DNA from: Planctomycetaceae bacterium
GTDB taxonomy: Bacteria > Planctomycetota > Planctomycetia > Pirellulales > UBA7805
NCBI GenBank assembly: GCA_902630355.1
Contig: CACOUL010000006.1
Coordinates: 53,057 to 117,056 of the forward strand
Length of the DNA stretch: 64,000 bases
Direction of reading: 5' to 3'
In this document: one piece after another, positions 30,052-39,730 of the stretch
How positions within the stretch are numbered: position 1 is the stretch's first letter
How the letters are laid out: the number at the start of each line of letters is the position of its first letter
Made by a program: the position numbers and the translations under genes
The notes under the pieces: model-generated
What the model was told of the DNA's origin: nothing
Seen by the model: only the letters and a program-made list of their open reading frames with translations
Databases searched by the model: none

Positions 30052-30444
30052 GTGACGCAAGAGATGCAAGAAGCGCCTGAACCTCAACTGGCCGACAGAG
30101 AATTCATCGGCGCATCGATGGTGATCGGCGCGGTGATCACCCTCGCGATTGTGTCGATTTGGGGCGGACCATTACTCGCCCTTGCGCCGCACCCCGTCTT
30201 GGCCGATCTGCCGTGGCTCATCATCTGGCTTACTGCAACCTTTGCGGCCCGCATCGCCATCCGGCGATCGGTCACACTCCGGCAGATTGTTCATTCCTGT
30301 AGTGAGAAAACCTATGGTCGGGTTCTCTCCGATCGGGCGGCAGACCGTGTTGAACGGTTGCTGCGCATTCTGCTGCGGGCCGCCATTCTGATCGTTTGCG
30401 TGGCGATCACTCTCGGGGTGGTGGTTGTGGCTTTTTGCGATTAA
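30052..30444 (+). CDS. small membrane protein of unknown function
   Basis: 130 aa with three hydrophobic segments (VIGAVITLAIVSIWGGPLL, LPWLIIWLTATFAARIAI, AAILIVCVAITLGVVVVAF). Confidence 0.55.
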   Translation: MTQEMQEAPEPQLADREFIGASMVIGAVITLAIVSIWGGPLLALAPHPVLADLPWLIIWLTATFAARIAIRRSVTLRQIVHSCSEKTYGRVLSDRAADRVERLLRILLRAAILIVCVAITLGVVVVAFCD

Positions 30445-31076
30445 GCCGATCGACCACTTCGCATTCCCGACAACATCAGACCCAACACCGCCAGCAGCAG
30501 GGTCGCCGGTTCAGGCACCGCCGGGTTGCCATTCACCCGCAACGCGTACATCTCATCGTCCGGCCGGAGGTTCCAGGCATTGCCGTTGCTCTGCCCGGCC
30601 GTCAGCCCGAACGCACCTTGGTTATTGAAAAGCCAGGACCCATCGAAGCCGCCCTGAGCATCGGCGATGACCCAGTAATCGGTGTTGGCCGCCAGTAATA
30701 CTGATCCCGCATCCTGCACCGTAATCGCCTGATCGCCCGGCGTGGTGATCGAGTAGGGCATCGTGAGCAGCACGGCACCCGGGGCGCCCGAATTATCATC
30801 GGCCACCACTACGTTGACGCTCGAGGGAGCAAACGGGGAAGCGGGCGTGTCGCGCACGCCGAGACCCAGCACAACATCGGTCAGGTAGTGGGCCGTGGGC
30901 CCCACACTGAAAGAAGCCGCCTGATTGATATCGCCAAAGGAGATATTGTCGGGCCCCGTGAGGATTCTACCACCGGCTGAGAATGTATCGCCGGGGCCCA
31001 AGTTGTTGTAAACGACATCGGCAGAGGCTGAGGAGGTGGCAAAAGCCACCAGAAGAAACACTACCGCTGAGCGCAT
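30441..31076 (-). CDS. PEP-CTERM protein, choice-of-anchor R-like
   Basis: MRSAVVFLLVAFATSSASADVVYNNLGPGDTFSAGGRILTG...; C-terminal AVPEPATLLLAVLGLMLSGMRSGRSA. Confidence 0.85.
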   Translation of the reverse strand: MRSAVVFLLVAFATSSASADVVYNNLGPGDTFSAGGRILTGPDNISFGDINQAASFSVGPTAHYLTDVVLGLGVRDTPASPFAPSSVNVVVADDNSGAPGAVLLTMPYSITTPGDQAITVQDAGSVLLAANTDYWVIADAQGGFDGSWLFNNQGAFGLTAGQSNGNAWNLRPDDEMYALRVNGNPAVPEPATLLLAVLGLMLSGMRSGRSA

Positions 31077-31370
31077 GAGCCGGCCTCGCAAAAGGACTGT
31101 GCAATCTCCTTAGTCTAATGGAATTACTTGATGTTTCAAGCAATTTTTCACATCGGTTTTTCCTCAAAACGTTCGCGACACCTCGCGCCGTTGCTGGTTT
31201 CTTTTTAACGAGCAGTGCTGATAGCGGATCGAGAGTCGAACCGAATGCGAGCACAAGACGATGGAAAATTCCGATGCGAGCAGGGGAAGCTGGAGAACGT
31301 GTTGCCCACCGATGAAGATCTTACCGTCGCGCTGGGCGCTGGGACTGGAGAGTGCCATCGGGCCTCCCTT

Positions 31371-31398
31371 CTTCTCGCAAGAGACTTCTCGCAAGAGA
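31371..31398. repeat. perfect 14-bp tandem duplication (CTTCTCGCAAGAGA x2)
   Basis: Read directly; intergenic. Confidence 0.95.
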
Positions 31399-31521
31399 CG
31401 ATCTTTCCCACCTCGTTCAATCCGCACGAGGCAAGCCGGTACTATGCATCACTGGAACGGGGCACGCTCCTCATGATCTTGCTCGAAGCGGTGCGCGCTC
31501 CCCAGTAGCCGCCGCCATCGA

Positions 31522-32049
31522 TTACACCGGCAATAATTTGCAGTCGGTCATCACCTTCATGAGCCAGGCGTGAATACGCTCATCGTGCATTTCCGGCTGA
31601 TTTTCCTCATCGAGGCCCAAGCCAAGAAAATGGCTCTCATCAAACATTGCTTCCGATTCATCGAATTCATAGCCTTCGGAAGGCCAGACCCCGACGAGTT
31701 CTGGACCACCCAACTCTTTCACGACATTCCACAATTGGCCCATCGCGTCGAGAAAATTATAGGGGTACCCAACGGCATCACCCATCGCAAAGAAACCTAC
31801 TTTCTTTCCGGAAAGATCGAGCCCCTCCATATTGGGGATGAATGAATCCCAGTCATCTTGCATCTCACCAATATTCCAAGTCGAGACGCCCAAAAGCAAA
31901 ATATCGTAGGGCTGGAGGTCTTCCGGACTCGACTTGGCAACGTCGGCGACATGACTCACAAAATCGCCGAGTTCCTCTTTGATTTTTTCTGCCGCCATTT
32001 CGGTGTTTCCGGTACTTGATCCGTAAAAAATTGCAATGGAAGGATTCAT
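31522..32049 (-). CDS. long-chain flavodoxin
   Basis: MNPSIAIFYGSSTGNTEMAAEKIKEEL FMN phosphate loop; DILLLGVSTWNIGEMQDDW; FFAMGDAVGYPYNFLDAMG. Confidence 0.95.
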   Translation of the reverse strand: MNPSIAIFYGSSTGNTEMAAEKIKEELGDFVSHVADVAKSSPEDLQPYDILLLGVSTWNIGEMQDDWDSFIPNMEGLDLSGKKVGFFAMGDAVGYPYNFLDAMGQLWNVVKELGGPELVGVWPSEGYEFDESEAMFDESHFLGLGLDEENQPEMHDERIHAWLMKVMTDCKLLPV

Positions 32050-32231
32050 AGTTTTGGTGTTCTCCTCGTGTATGGTGGGGACCAGTAGCGTGGAATTTTA
32101 AGAGGCGAATGAACCAGGGAACGCGCGTGGCAGAGGAGGGCGATGCGGTTCGCTCGAACATATGGCGGGACTTCGCCGACATCTGTTGAATCCCGCATGG
32201 AGAAACGTGAAAAACGCGGCGAACGACTGCT

Positions 32232-32250
32232 ATTGAGACTAATTCTCAAT
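32232..32250. promoter_or_regulatory. Fur-box-like palindrome ATTGAGACTAATTCTCAAT
   Basis: 19-bp 9-1-9 palindrome with one mismatch, resembling the 7-1-7 Fur consensus TGAxAATxATTxTCA; about 180 bp upstream of the flavodoxin start. Confidence 0.5.
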
Positions 32251-32848
32251 TGGCTGCCGCTATAATAACGCAGCTTTAAACGAAATAAAACCCGGTTGGC
32301 GGAAAATTTTGCCGAAAAACGGTTTCGTCTCCGAAGGCGCACTCAGTTCCTCACTCGCCACCGCTCTCATCTCGAAACTCGCAACAAATGCTCCGTAAAA
32401 AGGGCTTCGAGCAGGCCGGTGCGTAGACCAAGTGTCCTCGCCGAAGTGGTCACGCTATGGATGATCGACAGCTCGGTCTTATCCGAATCGCAATTTTGTT
32501 CCTGACGGAGATCAACCGTGATGTCGCAGCATATCGGCGTTCCAAACAGTCAAGTTGGCAGATTAGCCGCTTGATGATTGCATGAATCGAGGAGTCGACC
32601 CGAGGAAGGTGCTCTGCAGCTGCGAAGACGGATTCTTTCGTGCCGCCGTCCCATTTGCCCAGAAAAAGCCGGGCCATCCGACTGCCAGTGTTTCCGATCG
32701 CTACGAGGATACAAAAACCAAAGGGCCGTTTTTAACTCTGGAGGGCCGGTAGAATCTATGTCACAGCGAGCAAACTATTGCATTTACCACTGATCGGAGT
32801 ACAAGGGAAATGAAAACGGAATGGATTCTAAACTACTGAGTCGGTCAC

Positions 32849-32881
32849 AAAAAATGCCCGGCAGGGCGCACCTGCCGGGCA
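32849..32881 (-). terminator. Rho-independent terminator downstream of the tRNA
   Basis: On the minus strand TGCCCGGCAGG-tgcgc-CCTGCCGGGCA is followed by TTTTTT; perfect 11-bp stem. Confidence 0.9.
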
Positions 32882-32890
32882 CGTAAAGTG

Positions 32891-32964
32891 TAGGCCGGGA
32901 GGGACTCGAACCCCCGACCCAGCGATTATGAGTCGCTTGCTCTAACCGACTGAGCTACCGGCCC
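32891..32964 (-). tRNA. tRNA with CAT anticodon (elongator Met or Ile2)
   Basis: Reverse complement GGGCCGGTAGCTCAGTCGGTTAGAGCAAGCGACTCATAATCGCTGGGTCGGGGGTTCGAGTCCCTCCCGGCCTA; anticodon arm AGCGA-CTCATAA-TCGCT. Confidence 0.92.
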
Positions 32965-33061
32965 CACGTGGCGGAATCGCCACCGCAAGTATACCTGCGA
33001 TATCACCTTTGGGGCAGCACACTTATCGGCCACGTGACGCGCCACATTTTCGAAAGTCAGA

Positions 33062-33655
33062 TCAACTCCAAAACGCCGCTTCCGTCTCGAGAAAGTCGGC
33101 CGTACACCGACTCAGGGCCCGATAAAACTGCGTTTGGGCCTGCTGCTCGGCCCGGGCCAAAAGCGGTGCAGGCCAGCGCAAGTGGGCCGCAAAAAACTCG
33201 CGACCCAATCCATCGTAGGCGGCGTAGCTCTCATCCTCAGAGTGTACGGTCGCCATCCCCGCGACAATCTCCCCCATCATCGCCAACTGGCGGCCCAGGT
33301 GATCGGCCTCGATCTCTCGCTGCAGCAGGGGACGCTCCAAAAGTTCGCCGTATCGCCGCATCGAAGCGGCCGCGCGACCGGCAAGTTGCCCCTCTTCCCA
33401 AACCGACTGATAGGGTGGCACATGATCGCGGGGACCGACAAACAACTGACAATAATCTGCGGCCAGGCTGCTGGCGTAGATTGCCTCGCCGGGTGCGAAA
33501 AATTGATGTTCGGCAAACGTTGCCCCGCAATTTCCCGATTGCAATTCGACAAGCAACGCACCGCTCACTTCACTGCACCACAAGGTGGCCAACAGTCGAT
33601 ACATACCGACTGTCGCAGTCCGCTGGTCATCGGTCGATTCGAGGTCGAGTTGCAT
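33062..33655 (-). CDS. TorD-like molybdoenzyme chaperone
   Basis: LAADYCQLFVGPRDHVPPYQSVWEEGQLAGRAA; DHLGRQLAMMGEIV; last gene of the molybdoenzyme operon. Confidence 0.85.
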   Translation of the reverse strand: MQLDLESTDDQRTATVGMYRLLATLWCSEVSGALLVELQSGNCGATFAEHQFFAPGEAIYASSLAADYCQLFVGPRDHVPPYQSVWEEGQLAGRAAASMRRYGELLERPLLQREIEADHLGRQLAMMGEIVAGMATVHSEDESYAAYDGLGREFFAAHLRWPAPLLARAEQQAQTQFYRALSRCTADFLETEAAFWS

Positions 33656-33671
33656 ACTTTTATATTTCCAT

Positions 33672-36461
33672 TCAACCGATGCGAGCAATCGATACGACCG
33701 TGTCATGGTATGCCTGCTGACCGGTCACCGGATCCGGCGAAATGGGCATTAAGCGGTTTTGATTCCAACCCCGACCGGTGTTCCGCTGCCAGGTGAGCGG
33801 ATTCTCTCCGGTCGTATCCTCCCACCACATGTTGCGTTCCCAGTCAGCATCCCGATACGCCTGAGGATCCGAGCCAGCCAAAATATCAGCCGGACTCGGC
33901 CGCTTCTCGGCTCGTGCCACATTGGTGTACTGAGTGTGTCCGCACGAATTACTCATGGCGATCGCGCGTGGATGAATCCCCTCCATGATCACGATCGGTA
34001 CCCGCATGCGCGACACCTCGCGTCGGCCCTCCGGCGATACGGGGCCGCGATGGGCGAGATGCGGCGATTGCTCGGCGAGGTACTCGGATTGATAGGAAGT
34101 GATTTCAATCCAGTCGCCATTCTGCAGTCCAAGTCGCTTGGCAGTTTGCGGATTGAGCCAGGCGGGATTCGAATGCACGATCTCAGCAAGCCACTTGAGG
34201 TTCATCGTGCGACCGTGATTGTGTACGTTCCACTTGAAACTGGTCATAATCAACTCGTCTTCTGCCAGATCTTGATGCTCGTCGAGTTGGAACCAGATCG
34301 GCATCGGATCGATTTTCACATCGTGACCGGCATGCACGGCGGGACGGTTTTTGGTTTTTTTGCTACCGGCACGGGCGATCTCGCTCGTGCAATCTTCGTT
34401 GTTGCCGATCCGCTCGACGAACAGGCTGCGGATTTCCAATTTCCGGCTCGGAGTGGCAAAGCCGCGTTTCGGCCCGCTCGGGGTCATGATCCCGATGCCG
34501 CGACCGCTGCGGGAAATGATCTGAGTCTGGGGATCCACCCGGGCATCGACCATCTCTGCCGGCTCAACCGCGATGTTGTACGGTTCATAAAACGGTGAAC
34601 GGTTTGTATCCTCCCAGACCCCCTCCTCGAGCAAGCGGTCCAGACCCGACTTGCCGGTTTGTGGATTGACCGGAACGTTTTGGGCCCATTCCCGCAAATA
34701 ATCTTCGGTCGATCCATATGCGTACCACTGCTCCATGCCGCCGCCAATCTTGTGCGCCAACTCGGGAAAGAAGTCACGGATGTCGCGGGCTTCGCCCAAC
34801 GGCTCGACCATCGGGGTTCGCAGCCCGACGTAAGGCCGCAGATTGTAGGAACCGCGGGCATCGAGGTCCCACCGCTCGAGGTACGTGGTCCAGGGCAGCA
34901 CAATATCGGCAAAGTGTGCCGTCTCGTTGTAAAAACAGTTGATGCACACGTGCAGGCCGATCTTCTCTTCGTCGGTCAGCACATCGCGGGTCAGACTTTC
35001 CTCGGGCCAGGTGAGTGGCGAATCGAGATTGTAGGTCATGTAGACCTGCAACTTGGCCCGATCCTGCAAAAGGTACAGATAGATAATCTCACCGACCCGC
35101 ATCCGCCGCCAGACATTGGCCAGGGGATATTCGGGGGGATCCTCCAGCACGCTCCAGGTCTTCGCACTCGGAGGCATCGGGGGCGTTTTCATGTTCGGGT
35201 CCACGCCACCCCAGGGAGACCAACACCAGCCACCCTTTTTGCCCACGCTACCGACGATCGCGTTAAGCAGTTGAATCGCACGGTCGTTGTAAAACCCGTT
35301 TAAGTGCGCAGAACTCCCTCGATTACACATGGTGGTGCAGGCCGGAGCGGCCCGGGCAAACTCGAGGGCGATCCGGCGGATATCCCCCGCCGGCACGCCG
35401 CTGACTTTTTCCGCCCACTCGGGCGTGTACACCTGGAGGTGCGCTTTTAATTCGTCGGCTGAGACGGTCGTCCACTGATCGATAAAATCGCGGTCTTCGA
35501 GCCCGGCGGCAAAAATGGCCTGCCCCATGGCCAGGGCAATGGCTCCATCGGTCCCGGGAAAAGGCGCAAACCACTCGTCGCTGCTGCCAGCCGTATTGGA
35601 AAGTCGCACATCGAAGGTGACCAACTTGGCACCATTATTAAAGCGTCCGTTCTGAATCCGGGTGGCAAAGGACACGTGCCCTTGGTGGGCTTCAAACGCA
35701 TTGGAGCCGAAGTTGAGAATGTATCTGGAATGTTCGACATCGTTCAGGTCCCAGTCACTCTCCCAGAGCATGGTTAAATTTGCAGCCCGGCGATTGCCCG
35801 AACAAAGCGAGCGGTGACTCAACTGCGTGCTGGTTCCAAACGCATCCAAAAATCGCTTGATCGCATCCTTGCTCCGTTGCCGACCCTGGTGAAATGCAAA
35901 CTCCTCCGGGTGCCCGCTCTGGCGGACTTTTTTCAGGCTCTCCGCGATTTCATCGAGGGCTTCTTCCCAACTGATTCGCTTCCACTTTCCTTCACCCCGC
36001 TTACCGACGCGACGCAGGGGATAGAGTAACCGTTCGGGATGATATTGGTGATTGAGTCCCGCGTGCCCGCGAGCGCAAAGGTGCCCCCGGCTGTTCGGAT
36101 CGTTCGGGTTTCCTTCGATCTTGAGCAACCGATCCTCTTTGACATAGCCGACGATTCCGCAAACCGTACTGCAGAGTTGGCACATGCCGGGCACTTTTTC
36201 CGCGCCCTCGTACTTGCTGCGATCGGGCCAGTTTCGCTTGGCCAGCGGTCCGGGCAACTGGCAGACTCCCGGCATCGGCGCGCTCCCTTCCGCATAGGGA
36301 TCCGCTTTGAGCTTTTTCCACTTCTCAAGATCAATGCCCTGCGGCAACGGCTCACCGTCCGCCGCCTCGGCCGCGCGGTCCCATCCGACCGCGGCAAGCG
36401 CGGCCGATCCGGCCAAGCCCAACTTGAGAAAGCGTCGCCGCGATGGGGTTTGCTTCCGCAT
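33672..36461 (-). CDS. molybdopterin-dependent oxidoreductase catalytic subunit (Psr/Phs-like), Tat signal
   Basis: SRRRFLKLGLAGSAALAAVG Tat motif; MCQLCSTVCGIVGYVKEDRLLKIEGNPNDPNSRGHLCARGHAGL; MGQAIF, molybdopterin dinucleotide-binding C-terminus. Confidence 0.9.
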   Translation of the reverse strand: MRKQTPSRRRFLKLGLAGSAALAAVGWDRAAEAADGEPLPQGIDLEKWKKLKADPYAEGSAPMPGVCQLPGPLAKRNWPDRSKYEGAEKVPGMCQLCSTVCGIVGYVKEDRLLKIEGNPNDPNSRGHLCARGHAGLNHQYHPERLLYPLRRVGKRGEGKWKRISWEEALDEIAESLKKVRQSGHPEEFAFHQGRQRSKDAIKRFLDAFGTSTQLSHRSLCSGNRRAANLTMLWESDWDLNDVEHSRYILNFGSNAFEAHQGHVSFATRIQNGRFNNGAKLVTFDVRLSNTAGSSDEWFAPFPGTDGAIALAMGQAIFAAGLEDRDFIDQWTTVSADELKAHLQVYTPEWAEKVSGVPAGDIRRIALEFARAAPACTTMCNRGSSAHLNGFYNDRAIQLLNAIVGSVGKKGGWCWSPWGGVDPNMKTPPMPPSAKTWSVLEDPPEYPLANVWRRMRVGEIIYLYLLQDRAKLQVYMTYNLDSPLTWPEESLTRDVLTDEEKIGLHVCINCFYNETAHFADIVLPWTTYLERWDLDARGSYNLRPYVGLRTPMVEPLGEARDIRDFFPELAHKIGGGMEQWYAYGSTEDYLREWAQNVPVNPQTGKSGLDRLLEEGVWEDTNRSPFYEPYNIAVEPAEMVDARVDPQTQIISRSGRGIGIMTPSGPKRGFATPSRKLEIRSLFVERIGNNEDCTSEIARAGSKKTKNRPAVHAGHDVKIDPMPIWFQLDEHQDLAEDELIMTSFKWNVHNHGRTMNLKWLAEIVHSNPAWLNPQTAKRLGLQNGDWIEITSYQSEYLAEQSPHLAHRGPVSPEGRREVSRMRVPIVIMEGIHPRAIAMSNSCGHTQYTNVARAEKRPSPADILAGSDPQAYRDADWERNMWWEDTTGENPLTWQRNTGRGWNQNRLMPISPDPVTGQQAYHDTVVSIARIG

Positions 36462-37351
36462 CAGGTCGACTCCTCTGACGTCTCACTCGCATTCTCATCG
36501 TCCTTCGACGCCGTCCAGTTGAAGATGTCGTATGCCGCAGTACCGTACGACTCACCCTCGCGCGGCACCCGCTCTTCAATTTCGACCACACCATCGCCTG
36601 CAAACCAGGTCCGGGGCACCGTACCCTTTTCCTCGCGCAACTGTTGCAGTTTCTCGCCCGACGCTTCCGCATCGGCCATCGCTTTGCTGATCTTCGACTC
36701 CGGATCATTCAGATCGCCGAAGTAGAGCGCTTCAGAGGGACAGGTCGGCACGCAGGCGGGCTCCATGCCCTGCTCGGTACGGTGATAACAGTTGTGGCAC
36801 TTGACCGCCTGCTTGGCGACCGGGTCGAGATAAATCGCACCATAGGGGCAGACCTCGACGCAAGTGCCGTGCCCACAGCATGTATTGTAATCGACCGCCA
36901 CCGTTCCACCCGCTTCTTTATGAAGTGCGCCGCAAGGACACGCTTTGATACAGGGCGCGTCTTCACAGTGCTGACAGGCCATCGGCAAAAAAAGACGGGC
37001 GACCTGGGGATACTCCCCCACATCCTTATAAATCGTTTGCCGTATGTAGTTGCCAAGCGGTACATCGTTCTCTGCCTTACAGCTCACTTCGCAGGCGTGG
37101 CAGCCGAAACAGCGGCGGGAATCGACAAACCAACCGAGTCGCTGGCCATCGTCGGGGGGCGTGATTCGCTCGCGCCAAAATTCTTCGGGCTGGAACTTGT
37201 CGGCTGGTGCGAACCCTTGGGTCGCAGCCGCCGCTCGATCGGCCGCAACCACCGAAAGTGGCAGAATGGTCAGTTCGGTTGCCGAGCGTTTGAGAAAGCT
37301 GCGACGATCGGTTGGTTTTTCAGACACGGTGCGGGGCTCTGGGAGTTGCAA
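36461..37351 (-). CDS. 4Fe-4S dicluster electron-transfer subunit (PsrB-like) with Tat-like N-terminus
   Basis: DRRSFLKRSATELTILPLSVVAA; CFGCHACEVSCKAENDVP, CQHCEDAPCIKACPCGAL, CCGHGTCVEVCPYGAIYLD, CHNCYHRTEQGMEPACVPTCPSEAL. Confidence 0.9.
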   Translation of the reverse strand: MQLPEPRTVSEKPTDRRSFLKRSATELTILPLSVVAADRAAAATQGFAPADKFQPEEFWRERITPPDDGQRLGWFVDSRRCFGCHACEVSCKAENDVPLGNYIRQTIYKDVGEYPQVARLFLPMACQHCEDAPCIKACPCGALHKEAGGTVAVDYNTCCGHGTCVEVCPYGAIYLDPVAKQAVKCHNCYHRTEQGMEPACVPTCPSEALYFGDLNDPESKISKAMADAEASGEKLQQLREEKGTVPRTWFAGDGVVEIEERVPREGESYGTAAYDIFNWTASKDDENASETSEEST

Positions 37352-37566
37352 TCAGAGGGCACGGGATTTTATCTTCAAAAACATGGCAATCTTTCGGGCC
37401 GCGACCAACCTTTCAGATCATAACCCAAGCGTGAAATAAGGACATTCCCTCCCTTTTAGGGCCTTTGGCTGAAGTGCCGACTATCGCACGGTTTCGTGCC
37501 GACTAAGATGGGGGATGCCATGGCCGATACGGACAAAAAAACAAAGCAAAAAAACACAACGATTGA

Positions 37567-38955
37567 TTGACCCGACGCATGCTGCAGATCAACACCGATT
37601 TACAACCTGCCGACCTTCACGAGAACCTCGTGCCACTCTGGGAGTTGTCGGCGAAAAAAATCCGTGCGATGCACGAAGATCCACAGCTTCAATCGGCAAC
37701 TCCCGTGTTCACTGTCGGTGGACGCTACCAGCCGCAGGGCTGGACCGAATGGACGCAAGGCTTTCAGTTTGGCTGTCAGATTCTACAGTTCGATGCGACC
37801 GGCGACGAAACATTTCTCGAGATGGGTCGCTGCAACACGCTCGAGCGAATGGCGCCTCACCTGACCCACTTTGGTGTGCATGACCACGGTTTTAATAACG
37901 TGAGCACCTACGGCAATCTCCGTCGGCTCATGCTCGAAGGCCGCATGGCCGCCGACGAACGAGAACTTCAGCTTTATGAACTTGCCCTCAAAGTCTCCGG
38001 GGCCGTGCAGGCCGTGCGGTGGAGTGAGACGAGCGACGGCGATGGCTATATCTATTCGTTCAACGGACCGCACTCCCTCTTTTGCGATACGATCCGCTCG
38101 CTCCGCTCCCTGGCCCTCGCGCACCGACTCGGACAGCGACTGCTCGATGAAAACGACGAGTCGGTCTCACTGCTCGATCGGCTACTGGAACACGCCCGTT
38201 CGACCGCACGCTACAATGTTTACTATGGAGAGGACCGCGACCACTATGATGTGGCGGGACGGGTGGCGCACGAAGCGGTGTTCAACGTGAACGACGGAAA
38301 TTTCCGCTGCCCGAGTACGCAGCAGGGTTACTCGCCCTTCACGACCTGGACCCGTGGCCTGGCGTGGATTCTTACCGGGTATGCCGAAGAGCTTGAATTT
38401 CTCGTCACTTGCAGCGATGCGGAACTTGTCGAAGCGGGGGGCCGCAGTGAGAACGAGCAGATCATGCAGCGGGCCGCCGTTGCGGCTGCCGAGTTTTATA
38501 TCGACAACACGCCGACCGATGGCATCCCCTACTGGGACACCGGTGCACCGGGGCTTGCTCAGCTTGGCGACTATCTCGACCGCCCGGCCGAGGTAGACAA
38601 CCCACACGAACCGGTTGACAGTTCGGCGGCAGCGATTGCGGCGCAAGGCTTTTTGCGGCTTGGCCACTACCTGAAAGAGAAGAAACCGGAGCGCGCTGCC
38701 CGCTACTCGGCCGCCGGTCTCACGATCCTTCACCGCCTGCTCGAGCCACCCTACCTGAGTTCGGACGAGAACCATCAGGGGCTCCTGCTGCATGCCCTCT
38801 ACCACCGGCCGCGCGGCTGGGACCATACCGCCGAGGGCAAAGCCGTGCCGCAGGGCGAATCGTGTCTCTGGGGCGATTACCACTTGATGGAGGCGGCGGT
38901 GCTTGCCGACCGACTCGCCAGTGGCGCAACCTATCCGACCTTCTTCAGTGCCTGA
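37567..38955 (+). CDS. GH88-like (unsaturated glucuronyl hydrolase-type) glycoside hydrolase
   Basis: Alpha/alpha toroid-like sequence; HDHGFNNVSTYGNLRRL, VAHEAVFNVNDGNFRCPSTQQGYSPFTTWTRGLAWILTGYAEEL, DSSAAAIAAQGFL, SCLWGDYHLMEA. Confidence 0.75.
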   Translation: MTRRMLQINTDLQPADLHENLVPLWELSAKKIRAMHEDPQLQSATPVFTVGGRYQPQGWTEWTQGFQFGCQILQFDATGDETFLEMGRCNTLERMAPHLTHFGVHDHGFNNVSTYGNLRRLMLEGRMAADERELQLYELALKVSGAVQAVRWSETSDGDGYIYSFNGPHSLFCDTIRSLRSLALAHRLGQRLLDENDESVSLLDRLLEHARSTARYNVYYGEDRDHYDVAGRVAHEAVFNVNDGNFRCPSTQQGYSPFTTWTRGLAWILTGYAEELEFLVTCSDAELVEAGGRSENEQIMQRAAVAAAEFYIDNTPTDGIPYWDTGAPGLAQLGDYLDRPAEVDNPHEPVDSSAAAIAAQGFLRLGHYLKEKKPERAARYSAAGLTILHRLLEPPYLSSDENHQGLLLHALYHRPRGWDHTAEGKAVPQGESCLWGDYHLMEAAVLADRLASGATYPTFFSA

Positions 38956-38958
38956 AGC

Positions 38959-39678
38959 TCAAAAGGGCCAACTTGCCCCGAGCGCTTTTTTCTGCAGCGC
39001 GGTGAGCCGCTTAATGCCGATTTTGGCGGACCGCAGCAAATCGCTGAGTTCCTTTTCGCTGAAGGTCGCCTCCTCCCCGGTCCCCTGCACCTCGATAAAG
39101 CGGCCGCCACCGGTCATCACCACATTCATATCGACCGCAGCAGCAAAATCTTCATGATAATCGAGATCGAGAACCACGCGGCGATCGACCACACCCACGC
39201 TCACCGCCGCCACGCTGTCGGTCAGCGGGAGAGGACCCCGCTTGCCACACACGCTACGCAGCGCATCGACCAACGCAACGAAAGCGCCCGTGATACTGGC
39301 CGTTCGCGTTCCCCCGTCCGCCTCAATCACATCGCAGTCGAGCGTGATCATCCGCTCGCCGAGCGCCTCGAGATCGACGACCGCCCGTAGACTGCGCCCG
39401 ATCAATCGCTGAATTTCGGTCGTGCGGCCGTCGACTTTGCCTCCACGGTCGCGCCGCTTGCGCGGGCTCGTGCTTCCGGGCAACATGTTGTATTCGGCCG
39501 TGACCCAGCCCTTCCCCTTGCCCGCCATCCAGGGCGGAACATCCTCCTCGACGCTTGCCGTGCAGAGGACACGGGTCCCGCCAGCCGCGATCAGCACACT
39601 GCCGGGAGTGATCCGCGTGTATTTGCGCTTGATTGTGATTTTACGCAGATCATCCTTTTTTCGTCCGTCGTGCCGCAT
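38959..39678 (-). CDS. rph: ribonuclease PH
   Basis: [69 protein letters not shown]. Confidence 0.96.
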   Translation of the reverse strand: MRHDGRKKDDLRKITIKRKYTRITPGSVLIAAGGTRVLCTASVEEDVPPWMAGKGKGWVTAEYNMLPGSTSPRKRRDRGGKVDGRTTEIQRLIGRSLRAVVDLEALGERMITLDCDVIEADGGTRTASITGAFVALVDALRSVCGKRGPLPLTDSVAAVSVGVVDRRVVLDLDYHEDFAAAVDMNVVMTGGGRFIEVQGTGEEATFSEKELSDLLRSAKIGIKRLTALQKKALGASWPF

Positions 39679-39730
39679 CGCAAGTCGCTCCCGAAGTTGT
39701 TTCTTCTCAAATAATTTTTGTCTCTTTGAT

